From Hymenobacter aquaticus (lineage in GTDB: Bacteria; Bacteroidota; Bacteroidia; Cytophagales; Hymenobacteraceae): a stretch of 64,000 nucleotides of DNA. The notes under the pieces are model-generated. The model made no database searches. It was not told where the DNA came from and saw only the letters and a list, made by a program, of their open reading frames with translations. The DNA lies in contig NZ_SRLC01000003.1 in NCBI RefSeq assembly GCF_004765605.1, positions 124,001-188,000 on the forward strand, written 5' to 3'. This document shows, piece after piece, positions 33,642 to 42,302 of the stretch (position 1 is its first letter; each line of letters starts with the position of its first letter). The position numbers were made by a program, and so were the translations under genes.

Positions 33642-33747
33642 AGAACGTCATGTCGACTGCAAGGAGACATCTCGCGTGCTGACGTTACCAAAGTAATTTG
33701 GCTAGCATTGCACGCGAGATGTCTCCTTGCAGTCGACATGACGTTCT
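33642..33747. repeat. Perfect 38-bp inverted repeat
   Basis: Arms 33642-33679 and 33710-33747 are perfect inverted copies (AGAACGTCATGTCGACTGCA at the tip, ATCTCGCGTGC at the base). They are separated by a 30-base loop that holds a smaller CCAAA/TTTGG stem. It fills the gap between convergent genes, so it could terminate both, but it is longer than a normal terminator and resembles a dispersed palindromic repeat. Confidence 0.85.
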
Positions 33748-33754
33748 TTCTTAG

Positions 33755-34258
33755 CTACTCCTCCCCTTCCGGCTCCTTGCCCAGATCATCCAAAGCCATT
33801 TTGATCAGGTCGTTTTCGTAGCCTTTCACCGTCAGGAACATCGTGAGCTTCTGGCGGCGCAGGCGCTGGTTGCCTTCCTTCTCGACGCGGTTACGCTTTT
33901 CCAGGGTATCCACTAGGTTCTGGTAGTATACGTCGCCGTCGATTTCCTTCAGGCCGGCCTTAATGCAGTAGTCGGACAGGCCTTTCTGCTTGAGCTCCTG
34001 GGTGATGCGGCGGCGGCCCCACTTCTTGATGCCGACTTTGCCGCGCACGAAGGACTTGGCGAAGCGCTCCTCGTCGAGCAGCTTTTCCCGGCTCAGGCGG
34101 ATGACGATTTCGCCGGCTTCGTCCTCGTTCAGGCCGTATTCGCGCAGCTTGGCCTCTACTTCCTTGGTCGTGCGCTCCTGGTAGGCGCAGTAAGCCGCAA
34201 TTTTGGGCAGGGCCTCGCCGGGGGTGTAAAACTTCTTCTTAGGTTGCTCTGAATACAT
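33755..34258 (-). CDS. recX: RecX family regulatory protein
   Basis: A 167-residue protein rich in charged helices, built of three RecX-type three-helix repeats. The conserved YCAYQERTTKEVEAKLREYG opens the first. The RLSREKLLDEERFAKSFVRGK segment follows, then KWGRRRITQELKQKGLSDYCI. RecX binds RecA filaments and restrains recombination and SOS induction. recA is not in the window. The C-terminal acidic tail (DDLGKEPEGEE) is a minor extension. It is convergent with the DUF4230 gene and divergent from the MFS gene. Confidence 0.93.
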   Translation of the reverse strand: MYSEQPKKKFYTPGEALPKIAAYCAYQERTTKEVEAKLREYGLNEDEAGEIVIRLSREKLLDEERFAKSFVRGKVGIKKWGRRRITQELKQKGLSDYCIKAGLKEIDGDVYYQNLVDTLEKRNRVEKEGNQRLRRQKLTMFLTVKGYENDLIKMALDDLGKEPEGEE

Positions 34259-34344
34259 AGTCGGTGGGCGGCGCGGGGTGCGAATGGCCGGTTTGGTACA
34301 ACGCGCGGCCGGCGTTTGTCGTTCGGCTGCAAGCTACCGTTTCT

Positions 34345-34352
34345 CATCTTTG
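34345..34352 (+). promoter_or_regulatory. -7 box CATCTTTG five bases before the MFS GTG
   Basis: CATCTTTG differs from TAnnTTTG by one base and ends four bases before the GTG at 34357, so the transcript is probably leaderless. Confidence 0.4.
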
Positions 34353-34356
34353 CCGC

Positions 34357-35652
34357 GTGGAAGAAAACCGTCGGGCCCTGCGCTTTTTGTTTACCGCCAA
34401 CGCCATTTCGGGCTTTGCGCAGGGCATTTCTATGCTGGCCGTGCCCTGGTACTTTGCCCGGCAGGGCGCGTCGGGCACCTTCAACCTGGTGTACGCCCTG
34501 GTCACGTTTGTCTCCCTGTTCTGGGGCATGTACGCCGGGGCCCTGGTCGATAGGTTCGATCGGAAGCGGGTGTTTCTGGTCACCAACATCGTGGAGGGCG
34601 CTATTCTGCTGGGCGTGGCCGCCTACGGGTTCTGGCACGGCTCCCTGCCGATGGCCGGCATTCTGCTGGCCTTCACCACCACCGTGTTTGGCTACGGCAT
34701 TCATTACCCCAACCTCTACGCCTTCGCCCAGGAAATCAGCCGGCCCGAGGACTACGGGCGCATCACGTCCACCATCGAAATCGTGGGGCAGGCTACGTCG
34801 GTGGTGAGCGGGGCCCTGGCCGCGCTGCTGCTGGAGGGCCTGCCGCTGGGCGGGCAGTACCAGCTGCTGGGCACCACCCTCACGCTGCCATTTGCGGTGC
34901 GGGCCTGGCCCATGCACCAGATTTTCCTGCTCGACGGGCTGACCTACGTGGTGGCCGTGGTACTCATTGCCGGCATTCGGCACACGCCCGTGCTGGCGGC
35001 GCAGGTGGAGCTGGGCACGCTCTGGAAGCGGCTGCGCACGGGCATCACCTACCTGCGGGAGCACCGCACCATCTGGCTGTTCGGGCTGTTTTCCTTCTCG
35101 GTGTTCGTGGGTTTGCTCGTCGAGCTGAACGCCCTGATGCCGATGTACATTCACAACCACCTGCAAGCCGGGGCCGGGGCTTTCGGGGCGGCCGAGGTAA
35201 CCTACGCCCTGGGCGCGCTGAGTGCGGGCCTGTTTGTGCAGCGCGTGTTTCTGCGGCAGCCGCCGGTGCGCTCCATCATCGTGCTGATGCTGGTGGCGGG
35301 GTTGGGCTTTGGCGGGGCGGCGGCTACCCGCTCGGTGGGGCTGTTCCTGGCTTTTCACCTGGTGCTGGGCTTTACCAACGCCGGGACGCGCATTCTGCGG
35401 GTCAGCTACCTGTTTGCCCACGTTCCGAATGAAGTCAGCGGGCGGGTGAACAGTATTTTCAACGTGGCCAACGTGCTGCTGCGCACCGGCTTTATTCTGC
35501 TCTTTACCCTGCCCCTTTTCACGCGCGGCACCAACGTGGTGTGGGGCTACGCGGCCCTGGGAGCCTTCATCGTGGCTTCGGCGCTGGTGCTGGCAGCACG
35601 CTACCAGGAGCTGGCCAACCCCGTGCCCACGCCCACTGCTACCGGGGCCTAA
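34357..35652 (+). CDS. MFS transporter
   Basis: A 431-residue inner-membrane protein of the major facilitator superfamily with about 12 helices. Visible features are ALRFLFTANAISGFAQGISM in helix 1, the loop 2-3 motif GALVDRFDRKRVF (GxxxDRxxRR type), and HRTIWLFGLFSFSVFVGLLVELNAL in the second half. The substrate is unknown; relatives are often drug or macrolide exporters. The GTG at 34357 is chosen because it starts just before helix 1 and lies next to a -7 box. Upstream ATG codons at 34264 and 34285 would add a leader with no membrane or domain character. Confidence 0.87.
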   Translation: MEENRRALRFLFTANAISGFAQGISMLAVPWYFARQGASGTFNLVYALVTFVSLFWGMYAGALVDRFDRKRVFLVTNIVEGAILLGVAAYGFWHGSLPMAGILLAFTTTVFGYGIHYPNLYAFAQEISRPEDYGRITSTIEIVGQATSVVSGALAALLLEGLPLGGQYQLLGTTLTLPFAVRAWPMHQIFLLDGLTYVVAVVLIAGIRHTPVLAAQVELGTLWKRLRTGITYLREHRTIWLFGLFSFSVFVGLLVELNALMPMYIHNHLQAGAGAFGAAEVTYALGALSAGLFVQRVFLRQPPVRSIIVLMLVAGLGFGGAAATRSVGLFLAFHLVLGFTNAGTRILRVSYLFAHVPNEVSGRVNSIFNVANVLLRTGFILLFTLPLFTRGTNVVWGYAALGAFIVASALVLAARYQELANPVPTPTATGA

Positions 35653-35726
35653 GCCAAACCACGCCTAGCTTTGTTCTGCCCGTACCGCCGCCCGCGCCGG
35701 GCTGGCGGCCCCTACCTTTTCTGCCC

Positions 35727-36608
35727 ATGCCCCTGACCCAAGGAGCCCGCTACATGCTGCTGTCCACGGCGCTTTTCGCCCTGATGAACGTGTGCGTGAA
35801 GCTGCTCAGCCACCTGCCGCCCCTGGAAATCATTCTGTTCCGCTCCATCCTGTCGGTGCTGCTGAGCTACGCCATGCTGCGGGCCCTGCGCATCCGGCCC
35901 TGGGGCTCCAACCACTTCTACCTCGTGGCCCGGGGCATCACGGGCGTGTTGTCACTGATTCTCTACTACTTCACGCTCCAGAAAATGCCTCTGGCCACGG
36001 CCGTCACCATTCAGTACCTGGCCCCGATTTTCACGGCTATTCTGGGGATTTTCATCGTGAAGGAAAGCGTGCGGCCCTGGCAGTGGGTATTCTTCCTGCT
36101 GTCGTTTCTGGGCGTGCTGGTGGTGGAGGGCGTCGATACCCGGGCCGACCCGCTGTACCTGGCGCTGGGCGTGGCCTCGGCGCTGTTTGCGGGCTTTTCC
36201 TACAACTCCATCCGCAAGCTCAAAGGCAAGGAAAACCCGCTGGTGGTCGTGTTCTACATGCCGCTGGTGGCGTTGCCTATTGCCGCCGGCTACTGCCTGC
36301 TGGAGTGGGTGCCGCCCCACGGCACCGACTGGCTCTGGCTCGGGCTCACCGGCCTGTTTACCCAGGGCGCCCAGCTGGCCATGACCAAAGCCTACCAGGC
36401 CGAGAAGCTCTCGAGCGTGGCCAACCTCAACTACCTGGGCATTCTGTACGCCGTAGGCTTAGGCCTGCTGTTCTTCAACGAATCTTTCCCGGTGGTGTCC
36501 TATCTGGGCATGGCGCTGGTGCTGGTGGGCGTGGTGCTGAACACCTGGTACACGGGCCGGCAAGCCAAGGCCGCGGCCCTGGCGCCGACCGAAGAGGTGG
36601 TGGCCTGA
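35727..36608 (+). CDS. EamA family DMT transporter
   Basis: A 293-residue inner-membrane protein with ten helices in two EamA repeats. It has YMLLSTALFALMNVCVKLLSHLP at the N terminus, RGITGVLSLILYYFTLQKMPLATAVTIQYLAPIFTAI (helices 3-4) and TQGAQLAMTKAYQAEKLSSVANLNYLGILYA in the second repeat. These segments are characteristic of the drug/metabolite exporters with an S-adenosylmethionine-exporter-like or general metabolite profile. The substrate is not known. The start at 35727 is chosen; upstream frame overlaps the MFS gene. It follows that gene by 74 bases. Confidence 0.87.
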   Translation: MPLTQGARYMLLSTALFALMNVCVKLLSHLPPLEIILFRSILSVLLSYAMLRALRIRPWGSNHFYLVARGITGVLSLILYYFTLQKMPLATAVTIQYLAPIFTAILGIFIVKESVRPWQWVFFLLSFLGVLVVEGVDTRADPLYLALGVASALFAGFSYNSIRKLKGKENPLVVVFYMPLVALPIAAGYCLLEWVPPHGTDWLWLGLTGLFTQGAQLAMTKAYQAEKLSSVANLNYLGILYAVGLGLLFFNESFPVVSYLGMALVLVGVVLNTWYTGRQAKAAALAPTEEVVA

Positions 36609-36838
36609 GCCAGACGACACCTGGAAGACTTTCAACTGAGCCGCCGTGCTCTGTGAAGGATAAGGCTATTATCGGCAAAAGGACGCGCCTCTGAGTCGGC
36701 CTTTTTTTGAGGGCTGCTCTGCTTGATTTAGCGCTTATCTTACTAGTAGCCAATGTCAAACATATGAAATTGCCTATGTAGGCAACCTTTGCCCGGGGTA
36801 TTTCATCTACCTTCACATCCCTATCACCAGTTCGCCCA

Positions 36839-39487
36839 ATGCGCCGTTATTTACTGTTTCTAAGTTTCGTTTTGACCGCCGCCGCCGCCCAGGCCGGTAT
36901 CGTGCGGGGCCTGATAACCGACCCCAAGGGCGAGGCGCTGGCTTTCGCCAACGTGGCCGTGCGGGGTTCGGCCACCAGTACCGCCTCCAACGACCAGGGC
37001 CGCTACCAGCTGCGCCTGGAGGCCGGCCGCTACGAAATCGTGTTTCAGTACGTGGGCTTCAAGCCCCGGCTAGAAACCCTGACGGTAGCCGGCGGCGACA
37101 CGGCCGTGACCCTGAACGTGACGCTCACGCCCGAAAACTACAACCTGGGCGAGGTGCTCATCCGGGCCAGCGACCGGGACCCGGCCTACGCCATCGTGCA
37201 GCACGCCATCGACTGGCGCAAGTACCACCGGGCCGAGGTGGCGGCTTTCACGGCCCGCATGTACATCAAGTCCATCATCCGGCTGACCGACGTGCCCAAC
37301 AAGATTCTGGGGTTGATGAAAGTGGGCCCCGACCTGAAGCCCGGCGTGGTGTATCTGTCGGAGTCGTTGTCGGATATGACGTTTCGCCAGCCCAACAAGA
37401 TTCAGGAGCGCATGATTTCGTCGCGGGTGAGCGGCAGCAGCAAGGGCTTCAGCTTCAACCGGGCCTCCAAGAACTTCAACTTCTACGACAACCTGCTGCA
37501 GTCGGGCTTTTCGGAGCGGGGCTTCGTGTCGCCGGTGGCCCAGAACGCCATGCAGTTTTACCGCTACGAGCTGGTGGGCACCTCCCAGCAGAACGGCGTG
37601 ACCATCAACAAAATCCGGGTGACGCCCCGCCACCGCATCGACCCGGCGTTTACGGGCTTCATCTACATTGCCGAGGACGGCACCTGGCGCCTGCACAGCC
37701 TCGACCTGAGCCTGGACTCCAACGCGGGCATCGAGTACGTGGATAAGCTGCGGGTGGAAATCCTCTACGCCCCAGCCCCCGGCCACCCCCAGGCTTGGAT
37801 TATTCAGTCGCAGAAAGTGAGCCTGAGTGCCGGCGGCCTGGGCTTCAAGGGCAACGGCAGCATCAACGCGGTGCTGTCGAACTACCGCGTGACGCCGACT
37901 TACCCCAACCCGCCCGCCATAGCGGCCACGCCCCCACCCGCCGCCGAGCCGGCCCACCGCGAAACCGTGGCCGAAGCCAAGCAGCAGCGGCCCCAGCTGC
38001 GCGGCCTCACCCGCACCATCCGCCGCGACGCCCGCGCCAAGGCCCAGGAGGAAATTCCGCTGCCCGAGGGCGGCATTGCTTTCGAGCCGATGGCCAAAGG
38101 CCAGGTCATGCTGATTGAAAAGGGCGCCAACGAGCGGGGCATGGCCTACTGGGACTCCATCCGCCCCATCCCGCTCAGCGAGGAAGAGGTGAAGGATTAT
38201 CGGGTGAAGGACAGCGTGGAAGTCATTCAGAAGTCGAAGCCCTACCAGGATTCGATGGACCGGATCCGCAACAAGCCCGACTTTACCAGCCTGCTGCTGG
38301 GGGGCTACACCTACAGCAACACTTTCCGCCGCCGCTATATCTCCGTCGAGTCGCCGACCGACAAGATGGTGTATAACACGGTGGAAGGCGTGGTTATCAA
38401 CCTCAACGCCACCCTGACCCAAACCTACGAGGACCGGCGCGCCTACTCCCTGGAGCCGGCGCTGCGCTACGGCTTTTCGAGCCGGCAGTTCAGCCCCAGC
38501 CTGCGGGGCAGCTACACGTTCCGGCCCGAGTCGTTCAGCCGCGTCGGGTTTGCCGTGGGCCGCACCATCCTCGACTTCGACCCCTACAACAACCTGCCGC
38601 ACGTTCCCTTCAACTCGCCCCTCATCAACACCACCTACACCCTGCTCTCCAACCGCAACTACTACAAATATTACCAGCACGACGGGGCCGAGCTGAACTA
38701 CCGCATGGAGGTCGTCAATGGGCTGTCGATGAGCGTGGCGGCGGCCTACGCCGACCGGCGCGAGCTGTACAACACCACCATTGAGCTGCTGCGCGACGTG
38801 CTGGGCCGGGCCTTTACGCCCAACCAGCCGGTAGCCGCCGAGCTGCCCCAGGGCACCGGCTTCGGCCGCAGCCAGGCCCTGACCTTCGACCTGAGCCTGA
38901 ACTGGCAGCCGGGCCAGAAGTACGTTACCCGCCCCGACGGCAAGTTCAACCTCTATAGCTCCCGCTACCCGCGCCTATCGTTGGGCCTGCGCCAGGGGGT
39001 GCGCGGCGTGTTGGGCTCCGACGTGCGCTTCACGCGCCTGGAGCTGGGCGTGCGCAAGGAAATCGGCTTCGGGCTTTTTGGCGAAACCCGCTTCAGCGCC
39101 ACGGCCGGCTCCTACCTGGGCACGCCCGAGCTGACGTTCATCGACTTCCGCCACTTCGCCGGCAACCGCACCGCCCTCGCCATCAGCTTCGAGCAGCAGT
39201 TTCAGCTGCTCGACTACTACCGCTACAGCACCGCCGACCGGTACCTGATTGGCCATTTCAGCCACCACTTCAACGGGTTCTTCTTCAATAAAGTCCCGCT
39301 GCTGCGCCGGCTCAAGTGGCAGGAAGTAGCCACCCTGAACTACCTCTACACGCCCGCCGCCGGCCACTACGCCGAGCTGGGCGTGGGGGTAGAGCACATT
39401 CTCAAGGCCGTGCGCGTCGACTTCTTCACGGGGCTGCAGTCGGCGCGCCGCCTGGATTCGGGCATCCGCATCGGTATCGGCATCTAA
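36839..39487 (+). CDS. DUF5686 / carboxypeptidase-like outer-membrane protein
   Basis: An 882-residue exported protein. A signal peptide (ending AAAAQA) is followed by a CarboxypepD_reg-like domain (VRGLITDPKGEALAFANVAV, SNDQGRYQLRLEAGRYEIVF, EVLIRASDRDPAYAIVQHAI). The long DUF5686 part contains beta-strand pairs typical of an outer-membrane barrel (LSLGLRQGVRGVLGSDVRF, the closing SARRLDSGIRIGIGI). The family is widespread in Bacteroidota and functionally uncharacterised; a surface or transport role is inferred from the architecture. A strong palindromic terminator follows. Confidence 0.9.
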   Translation: MRRYLLFLSFVLTAAAAQAGIVRGLITDPKGEALAFANVAVRGSATSTASNDQGRYQLRLEAGRYEIVFQYVGFKPRLETLTVAGGDTAVTLNVTLTPENYNLGEVLIRASDRDPAYAIVQHAIDWRKYHRAEVAAFTARMYIKSIIRLTDVPNKILGLMKVGPDLKPGVVYLSESLSDMTFRQPNKIQERMISSRVSGSSKGFSFNRASKNFNFYDNLLQSGFSERGFVSPVAQNAMQFYRYELVGTSQQNGVTINKIRVTPRHRIDPAFTGFIYIAEDGTWRLHSLDLSLDSNAGIEYVDKLRVEILYAPAPGHPQAWIIQSQKVSLSAGGLGFKGNGSINAVLSNYRVTPTYPNPPAIAATPPPAAEPAHRETVAEAKQQRPQLRGLTRTIRRDARAKAQEEIPLPEGGIAFEPMAKGQVMLIEKGANERGMAYWDSIRPIPLSEEEVKDYRVKDSVEVIQKSKPYQDSMDRIRNKPDFTSLLLGGYTYSNTFRRRYISVESPTDKMVYNTVEGVVINLNATLTQTYEDRRAYSLEPALRYGFSSRQFSPSLRGSYTFRPESFSRVGFAVGRTILDFDPYNNLPHVPFNSPLINTTYTLLSNRNYYKYYQHDGAELNYRMEVVNGLSMSVAAAYADRRELYNTTIELLRDVLGRAFTPNQPVAAELPQGTGFGRSQALTFDLSLNWQPGQKYVTRPDGKFNLYSSRYPRLSLGLRQGVRGVLGSDVRFTRLELGVRKEIGFGLFGETRFSATAGSYLGTPELTFIDFRHFAGNRTALAISFEQQFQLLDYYRYSTADRYLIGHFSHHFNGFFFNKVPLLRRLKWQEVATLNYLYTPAAGHYAELGVGVEHILKAVRVDFFTGLQSARRLDSGIRIGIGI

Positions 39488-39506
39488 GCACTATCCCAGT
39501 GAACAT

Positions 39507-39542
39507 AAAAAGGCCCGCTGTAGCGCTACAGCGGGCCTTTTT
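39507..39542. terminator. Perfect 36-bp palindromic bidirectional terminator
   Basis: AAAAAGGCCCGCTGTAGC (39507-39524) and its exact inverse GCTACAGCGGGCCTTTTT (39525-39542) lie between two convergent genes. Confidence 0.85.
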
Positions 39543-39568
39543 GCATCTATATCGTTGAGCAAGAAGCC

Positions 39569-39868
39569 TTATTTCACTTCCTCGAAGTCGACGTACTCAC
39601 CGCCCCGGAACTCCTGGTTCTTGCCTTTCTGCGGCTTGGGCGGCACAAAATCGACCTGCACGTTGCCGCTGCCGGGGGCCGGGTTGCGGGGCTGGGGCGG
39701 CGGGGTGCCAAACGCCGCCTCGAACGGCGAGCCGCCGCCAAACTGCTGGCCGTAGCGCCGGGCCTGCTTCTGCACGAACCGGCCCACGAAAAAGCGTAGC
39801 AGCACCGGCAGGATAAAGCGCACGGCAAAGGAGAGAACAAGGAAAATAAGCAGAAACTTGATGATCAT
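39569..39868 (-). CDS. DUF4834 family small membrane protein
   Basis: A 99-residue protein with one N-terminal hydrophobic helix (IIKFLLIFLVLSFAVRFILPV) and a basic segment (RRFVGRFVQKQARRYG). A proline- and glycine-rich linker leads to the conserved acidic tail EFRGGEYVDFEEVK. This is the layout of DUF4834, a short Bacteroidota family without known function. It lies 5 bases downstream of the FkbM-type methyltransferase on the minus strand and should be cotranscribed with it. Confidence 0.85.
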   Translation of the reverse strand: MIIKFLLIFLVLSFAVRFILPVLLRFFVGRFVQKQARRYGQQFGGGSPFEAAFGTPPPQPRNPAPGSGNVQVDFVPPKPQKGKNQEFRGGEYVDFEEVK

Positions 39869-39873
39869 CAGGC

Positions 39874-40629
39874 TTAGGCAGTAGCGGTGGGTTGAAAGTA
39901 AAAGTCGGCTGTCACGGGGCTGCGCAGCTGCTCGTCGGAGCAGGGCACAAGCTCCAAACGCTCGGACAGCACAAATGGTTTATAGCCCAGCCCGGCCAGG
40001 ATGCGGACCACCGTCTGGCGGTTTTCCAGGCCGTTGAGCTCGGTTTGAATCAGGGGACGGAAGCGGCGCAGCGTGGCCTGCATGTTGCGAAACACCTCCG
40101 ACTCAAAGCCCTCCACGTCGCACTTCACGAAGTCGAGGCGGGGCAGGTCGGCCAGCAGCTCATCTGGTACGCGCATGGGCACTTCGTAGGTGCGGGCGTA
40201 GGTTTCGGCCGTATTGCTGGCCGCTACTTTGGTCATGCCGTGGTGAAGCAGGCCGTTGCGCTCGGGCGTGCCCATGCGCACGGTCATGTTTTCGCCGCCC
40301 AGGGCGTAGGGCAGCAGCGTCACGTTGTCGTGGCCGCTCAGGCGCACGTTGTCGCGCCAGATTTCCTGAAACAGCGGAATCGGCTCGACGGCCAGCACCC
40401 GGCCCTGGGGCCCGCTCAGCCGCGACAATGCCACGGAGTAATAGCCCAGGTTGGCGCCAATATCCAGGCACACGAAGCCGGGCTTGATAATCTGCTCCAG
40501 GAAAAACAGCTCCGGGTACTTCTCCTTGCCCCAGCCCGCGCCTACCAGCCGCAGATACACGCGGCTCACCAGGCGGATGTACCGCTCGAAGCCCAGGGCC
40601 CGAACCAGAAGTTTACGGAGTTCTTTCAT
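39874..40629 (-). CDS. FkbM family methyltransferase
   Basis: A 251-residue SAM-dependent O-methyltransferase. The SAM site is FVCLDIGANLGYYSVALSRL with the acidic strand end VLAVEPIP. The family motif DFVKCDVEGFESEVFRNM carries the catalytic-region Asp and Glu, and the LIQTELNG strand follows. Substrates of FkbM relatives are sugar or polyketide hydroxyls; the target is unknown here. The ATG at 40629 is preferred over 40650, with a CATCTTTG box just upstream (40637-40644). It is followed by the DUF4834 gene. Confidence 0.88.
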   Translation of the reverse strand: MKELRKLLVRALGFERYIRLVSRVYLRLVGAGWGKEKYPELFFLEQIIKPGFVCLDIGANLGYYSVALSRLSGPQGRVLAVEPIPLFQEIWRDNVRLSGHDNVTLLPYALGGENMTVRMGTPERNGLLHHGMTKVAASNTAETYARTYEVPMRVPDELLADLPRLDFVKCDVEGFESEVFRNMQATLRRFRPLIQTELNGLENRQTVVRILAGLGYKPFVLSERLELVPCSDEQLRSPVTADFYFQPTATA

Positions 40630-40659
40630 CAGGCTGCAAAGATGCGGCAAAGCACGGAA

Positions 40660-41475
40660 TTACTCCTCCAGCGGCGCCGGGGCCGCGTACCGCCGCTGAT
40701 TCAGCCACACGGCCAGCACGCCCACCGCCCAACTCAGCACGGCCCCGCCCAGCAAAGAGGTCCAATACGAGCCGGGGTTGGCCAGCTGGTCGCCCGGTCC
40801 CAGCATCATCAGCACCGAGACAATGCTGAAAACCAAGCCAAAGCCGGCTTCCAGGGCCGGGGCCAGCAGCCGGGGGCGCATGGCCTGCCAACCCAGCTGC
40901 CACTGGCGCTGCACCTGTTCGAGCACCAGCCACCAGCAGGCGAAGGATAGCAGCAGACTCAGGCCCCACCCCAGCCAGGAAATTCCGCCGCTGGTGTAAG
41001 TTCCCTGGCCAACGACGGACCACATCAGCTGCTGGACCACGGGGTTTATCAATAGCTGGGCTCCGAACACGGCGACGCTCACCCACACCAGCTGCCGCAG
41101 GGGCTTTTGCTCTTCCCGCGCCCACGTAACCCCGCCCAGCCACAGGGCCAGCGGCACCGCCACGCTCAGAAAAGGATTGATGCCCAGAAAAATCGGGTCG
41201 AGGGCAGAGCGGCTGAACACCTGCTCCCAGAGCATTCCCAGCACGATATTCAGGCCCGCCACCACGTAGTTGAGCACCCGCAACGCCCGCGACTGGGGCC
41301 GCGCATAGGCTAGTACCGTCAGCACTACGCCCGTCAGGGCAATACCGGCCACGGCCGCCAGCAGCTCCAGCATCAGCATGGCCCCGTCCAGCGCGTCGGC
41401 CCGGGTCAGCAGGGGCATCAGCAGCAGAAATAACAGCAGCCCCAAGCGGCGCACGGAGGACGAAGAAACCAGCAT
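40660..41475 (-). CDS. Polytopic membrane protein of unknown function
   Basis: A 271-residue protein with an N-terminal export-like helix and about seven further hydrophobic helices (LLAAVAGIALTGVVLTVLAY, VLNYVVAGLNIVLGMLW, LSVAVPLALWLGGVTW, VLSWAVGVLAVWLNQ). No conserved catalytic motif is apparent, and I do not recognise the family. It lies between the hypothetical membrane gene at 41503 and the FkbM gene on the same strand, with gaps of 27 and 30 bases, so cotranscription is likely. Confidence 0.72.
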   Translation of the reverse strand: MLVSSSSVRRLGLLLFLLLMPLLTRADALDGAMLMLELLAAVAGIALTGVVLTVLAYARPQSRALRVLNYVVAGLNIVLGMLWEQVFSRSALDPIFLGINPFLSVAVPLALWLGGVTWAREEQKPLRQLVWVSVAVFGAQLLINPVVQQLMWSVVGQGTYTSGGISWLGWGLSLLLSFACWWLVLEQVQRQWQLGWQAMRPRLLAPALEAGFGLVFSIVSVLMMLGPGDQLANPGSYWTSLLGGAVLSWAVGVLAVWLNQRRYAAPAPLEE

Positions 41476-41502
41476 AGCCGCTAAAGTAACGGTTCCGCGC
41501 TA

Positions 41503-41964
41503 TTACTTCCGACGGCTTTTGCTCCACAGTCGCGAGGCCCCGGCGGCGGCCAGGCCGCCCAGCAGGTACCAGGCCACCGTCATCAGCTGCGTTTGACGGG
41601 TGCGGTTGCTGGGCGCTTCGCCCAGGCCCATCGGGCCCGGCAGCACCACGCCGCCCACGCCGGCGGCCAGACCCAGCAGCGCCCCGCGCCGCCAGGCTTT
41701 CCGGCCCCGGCCCACCAGGCTGTAGTAAAGGCCGTTGGAAAGGATATCCCCCGCCATCGTAAGGGTGAATAAGGTGGGTACGTCAGGTTGGGAGGCGTGA
41801 GCTTTGCCCAGCAGCTTGCGCAGCCCGCGCATGCCCAGCACATCCATACGGGGCGCGTCGGGCGTGAGGCGGCGGGCAGTTTCGTGAATAGCCGTCAGGA
41901 CCAGGGCCCCGGCCAGGCCACTGCCCAGGGCTTGCGGAAGCGCGGAAGGTTTGTTGGATTTCAT
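41503..41964 (-). CDS. Membrane protein of unknown function
   Basis: A 153-residue protein with small hydrophobic helices rich in Gly and Ala (LGSGLAGALVLTAIHETARR, RRGALLGLAAGVGGVVLPGP, LMTVAWYLLGGLAAAGASRL). A His-Glu pair occurs in the first helix. The family is not recognised with confidence; similar short proteins appear in Bacteroidota and may be integral membrane proteins. It is the first gene of a minus-strand group with 40660 and 39874. No promoter was identified. Confidence 0.7.
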   Translation of the reverse strand: MKSNKPSALPQALGSGLAGALVLTAIHETARRLTPDAPRMDVLGMRGLRKLLGKAHASQPDVPTLFTLTMAGDILSNGLYYSLVGRGRKAWRRGALLGLAAGVGGVVLPGPMGLGEAPSNRTRQTQLMTVAWYLLGGLAAAGASRLWSKSRRK

Positions 41965-42117
41965 ACCGGATAGAAAGGTGGTAAACAGCGACTAAGCACC
42001 TCGATAGGAGGTCATCTTTGGCTAACGCTACTACTTCGGGTGGGGTTTTGGCCAAAAAATCGGCCGCAACTCGTAAAAATTTACGGCTACCTCTTGCGCC
42101 TTGTTCCCCGGGCTGCC

Positions 42118-42125
42118 TATCTTTG
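42118..42125 (+). promoter_or_regulatory. Promoter of tRNA-Thr: -7 box TATCTTTG
   Basis: TATCTTTG is an exact TAnnTTTG match, with a TTG at 42094-42096 placed 21 bases upstream. The tRNA begins 33 bases downstream. Confidence 0.6.
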
Positions 42126-42158
42126 CCACCCCAACCCCCACTGCGGGATGCGGAAAAT

Positions 42159-42231
42159 GCCTCTTTAGCTCAGTTGGTAGAGCAGCTCATTCGTAATGAG
42201 CAGGTCGTTGGTTCGAGTCCAATAAGAGGCT
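42159..42231 (+). tRNA. tRNA-Thr (CGT)
   Basis: A 73-base cloverleaf. The acceptor stem is GCCTCTT/AAGAGGC. The D arm is AGCTCAGTTGGTAGAGC. The anticodon stem GCTCA/TGAGC has loop TTCGTAA and anticodon CGT at 42192-42194, which reads ACG. The T arm contains GTTCGAGTC. The 3' CCA is not encoded, since CAC follows the discriminator T. It stands alone with its own promoter and terminator. Confidence 0.96.
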
Positions 42232-42240
42232 CACAAACAC

Positions 42241-42279
42241 AAAAGCCCGTCAGGCTGCTTCGGCACCCGACGGGCTTTT
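42241..42279. terminator. Terminator after tRNA-Thr
   Basis: AAAAGCCCGTC (42241-42251) pairs with GACGGGCTTTT (42269-42279). It serves the tRNA on the plus strand and the PAP2 gene on the minus strand. Confidence 0.8.
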
Positions 42280-42302
42280 GGCGTTTTCAGCCTTGGCGGG
42301 CC

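Noticed and set aside
36678..36709. Terminator between the EamA gene and DUF5686 gene
   Set aside because: The stem (AAAAGG, CCTTTTTTT) is short and poorly paired, so it was not listed as a feature.
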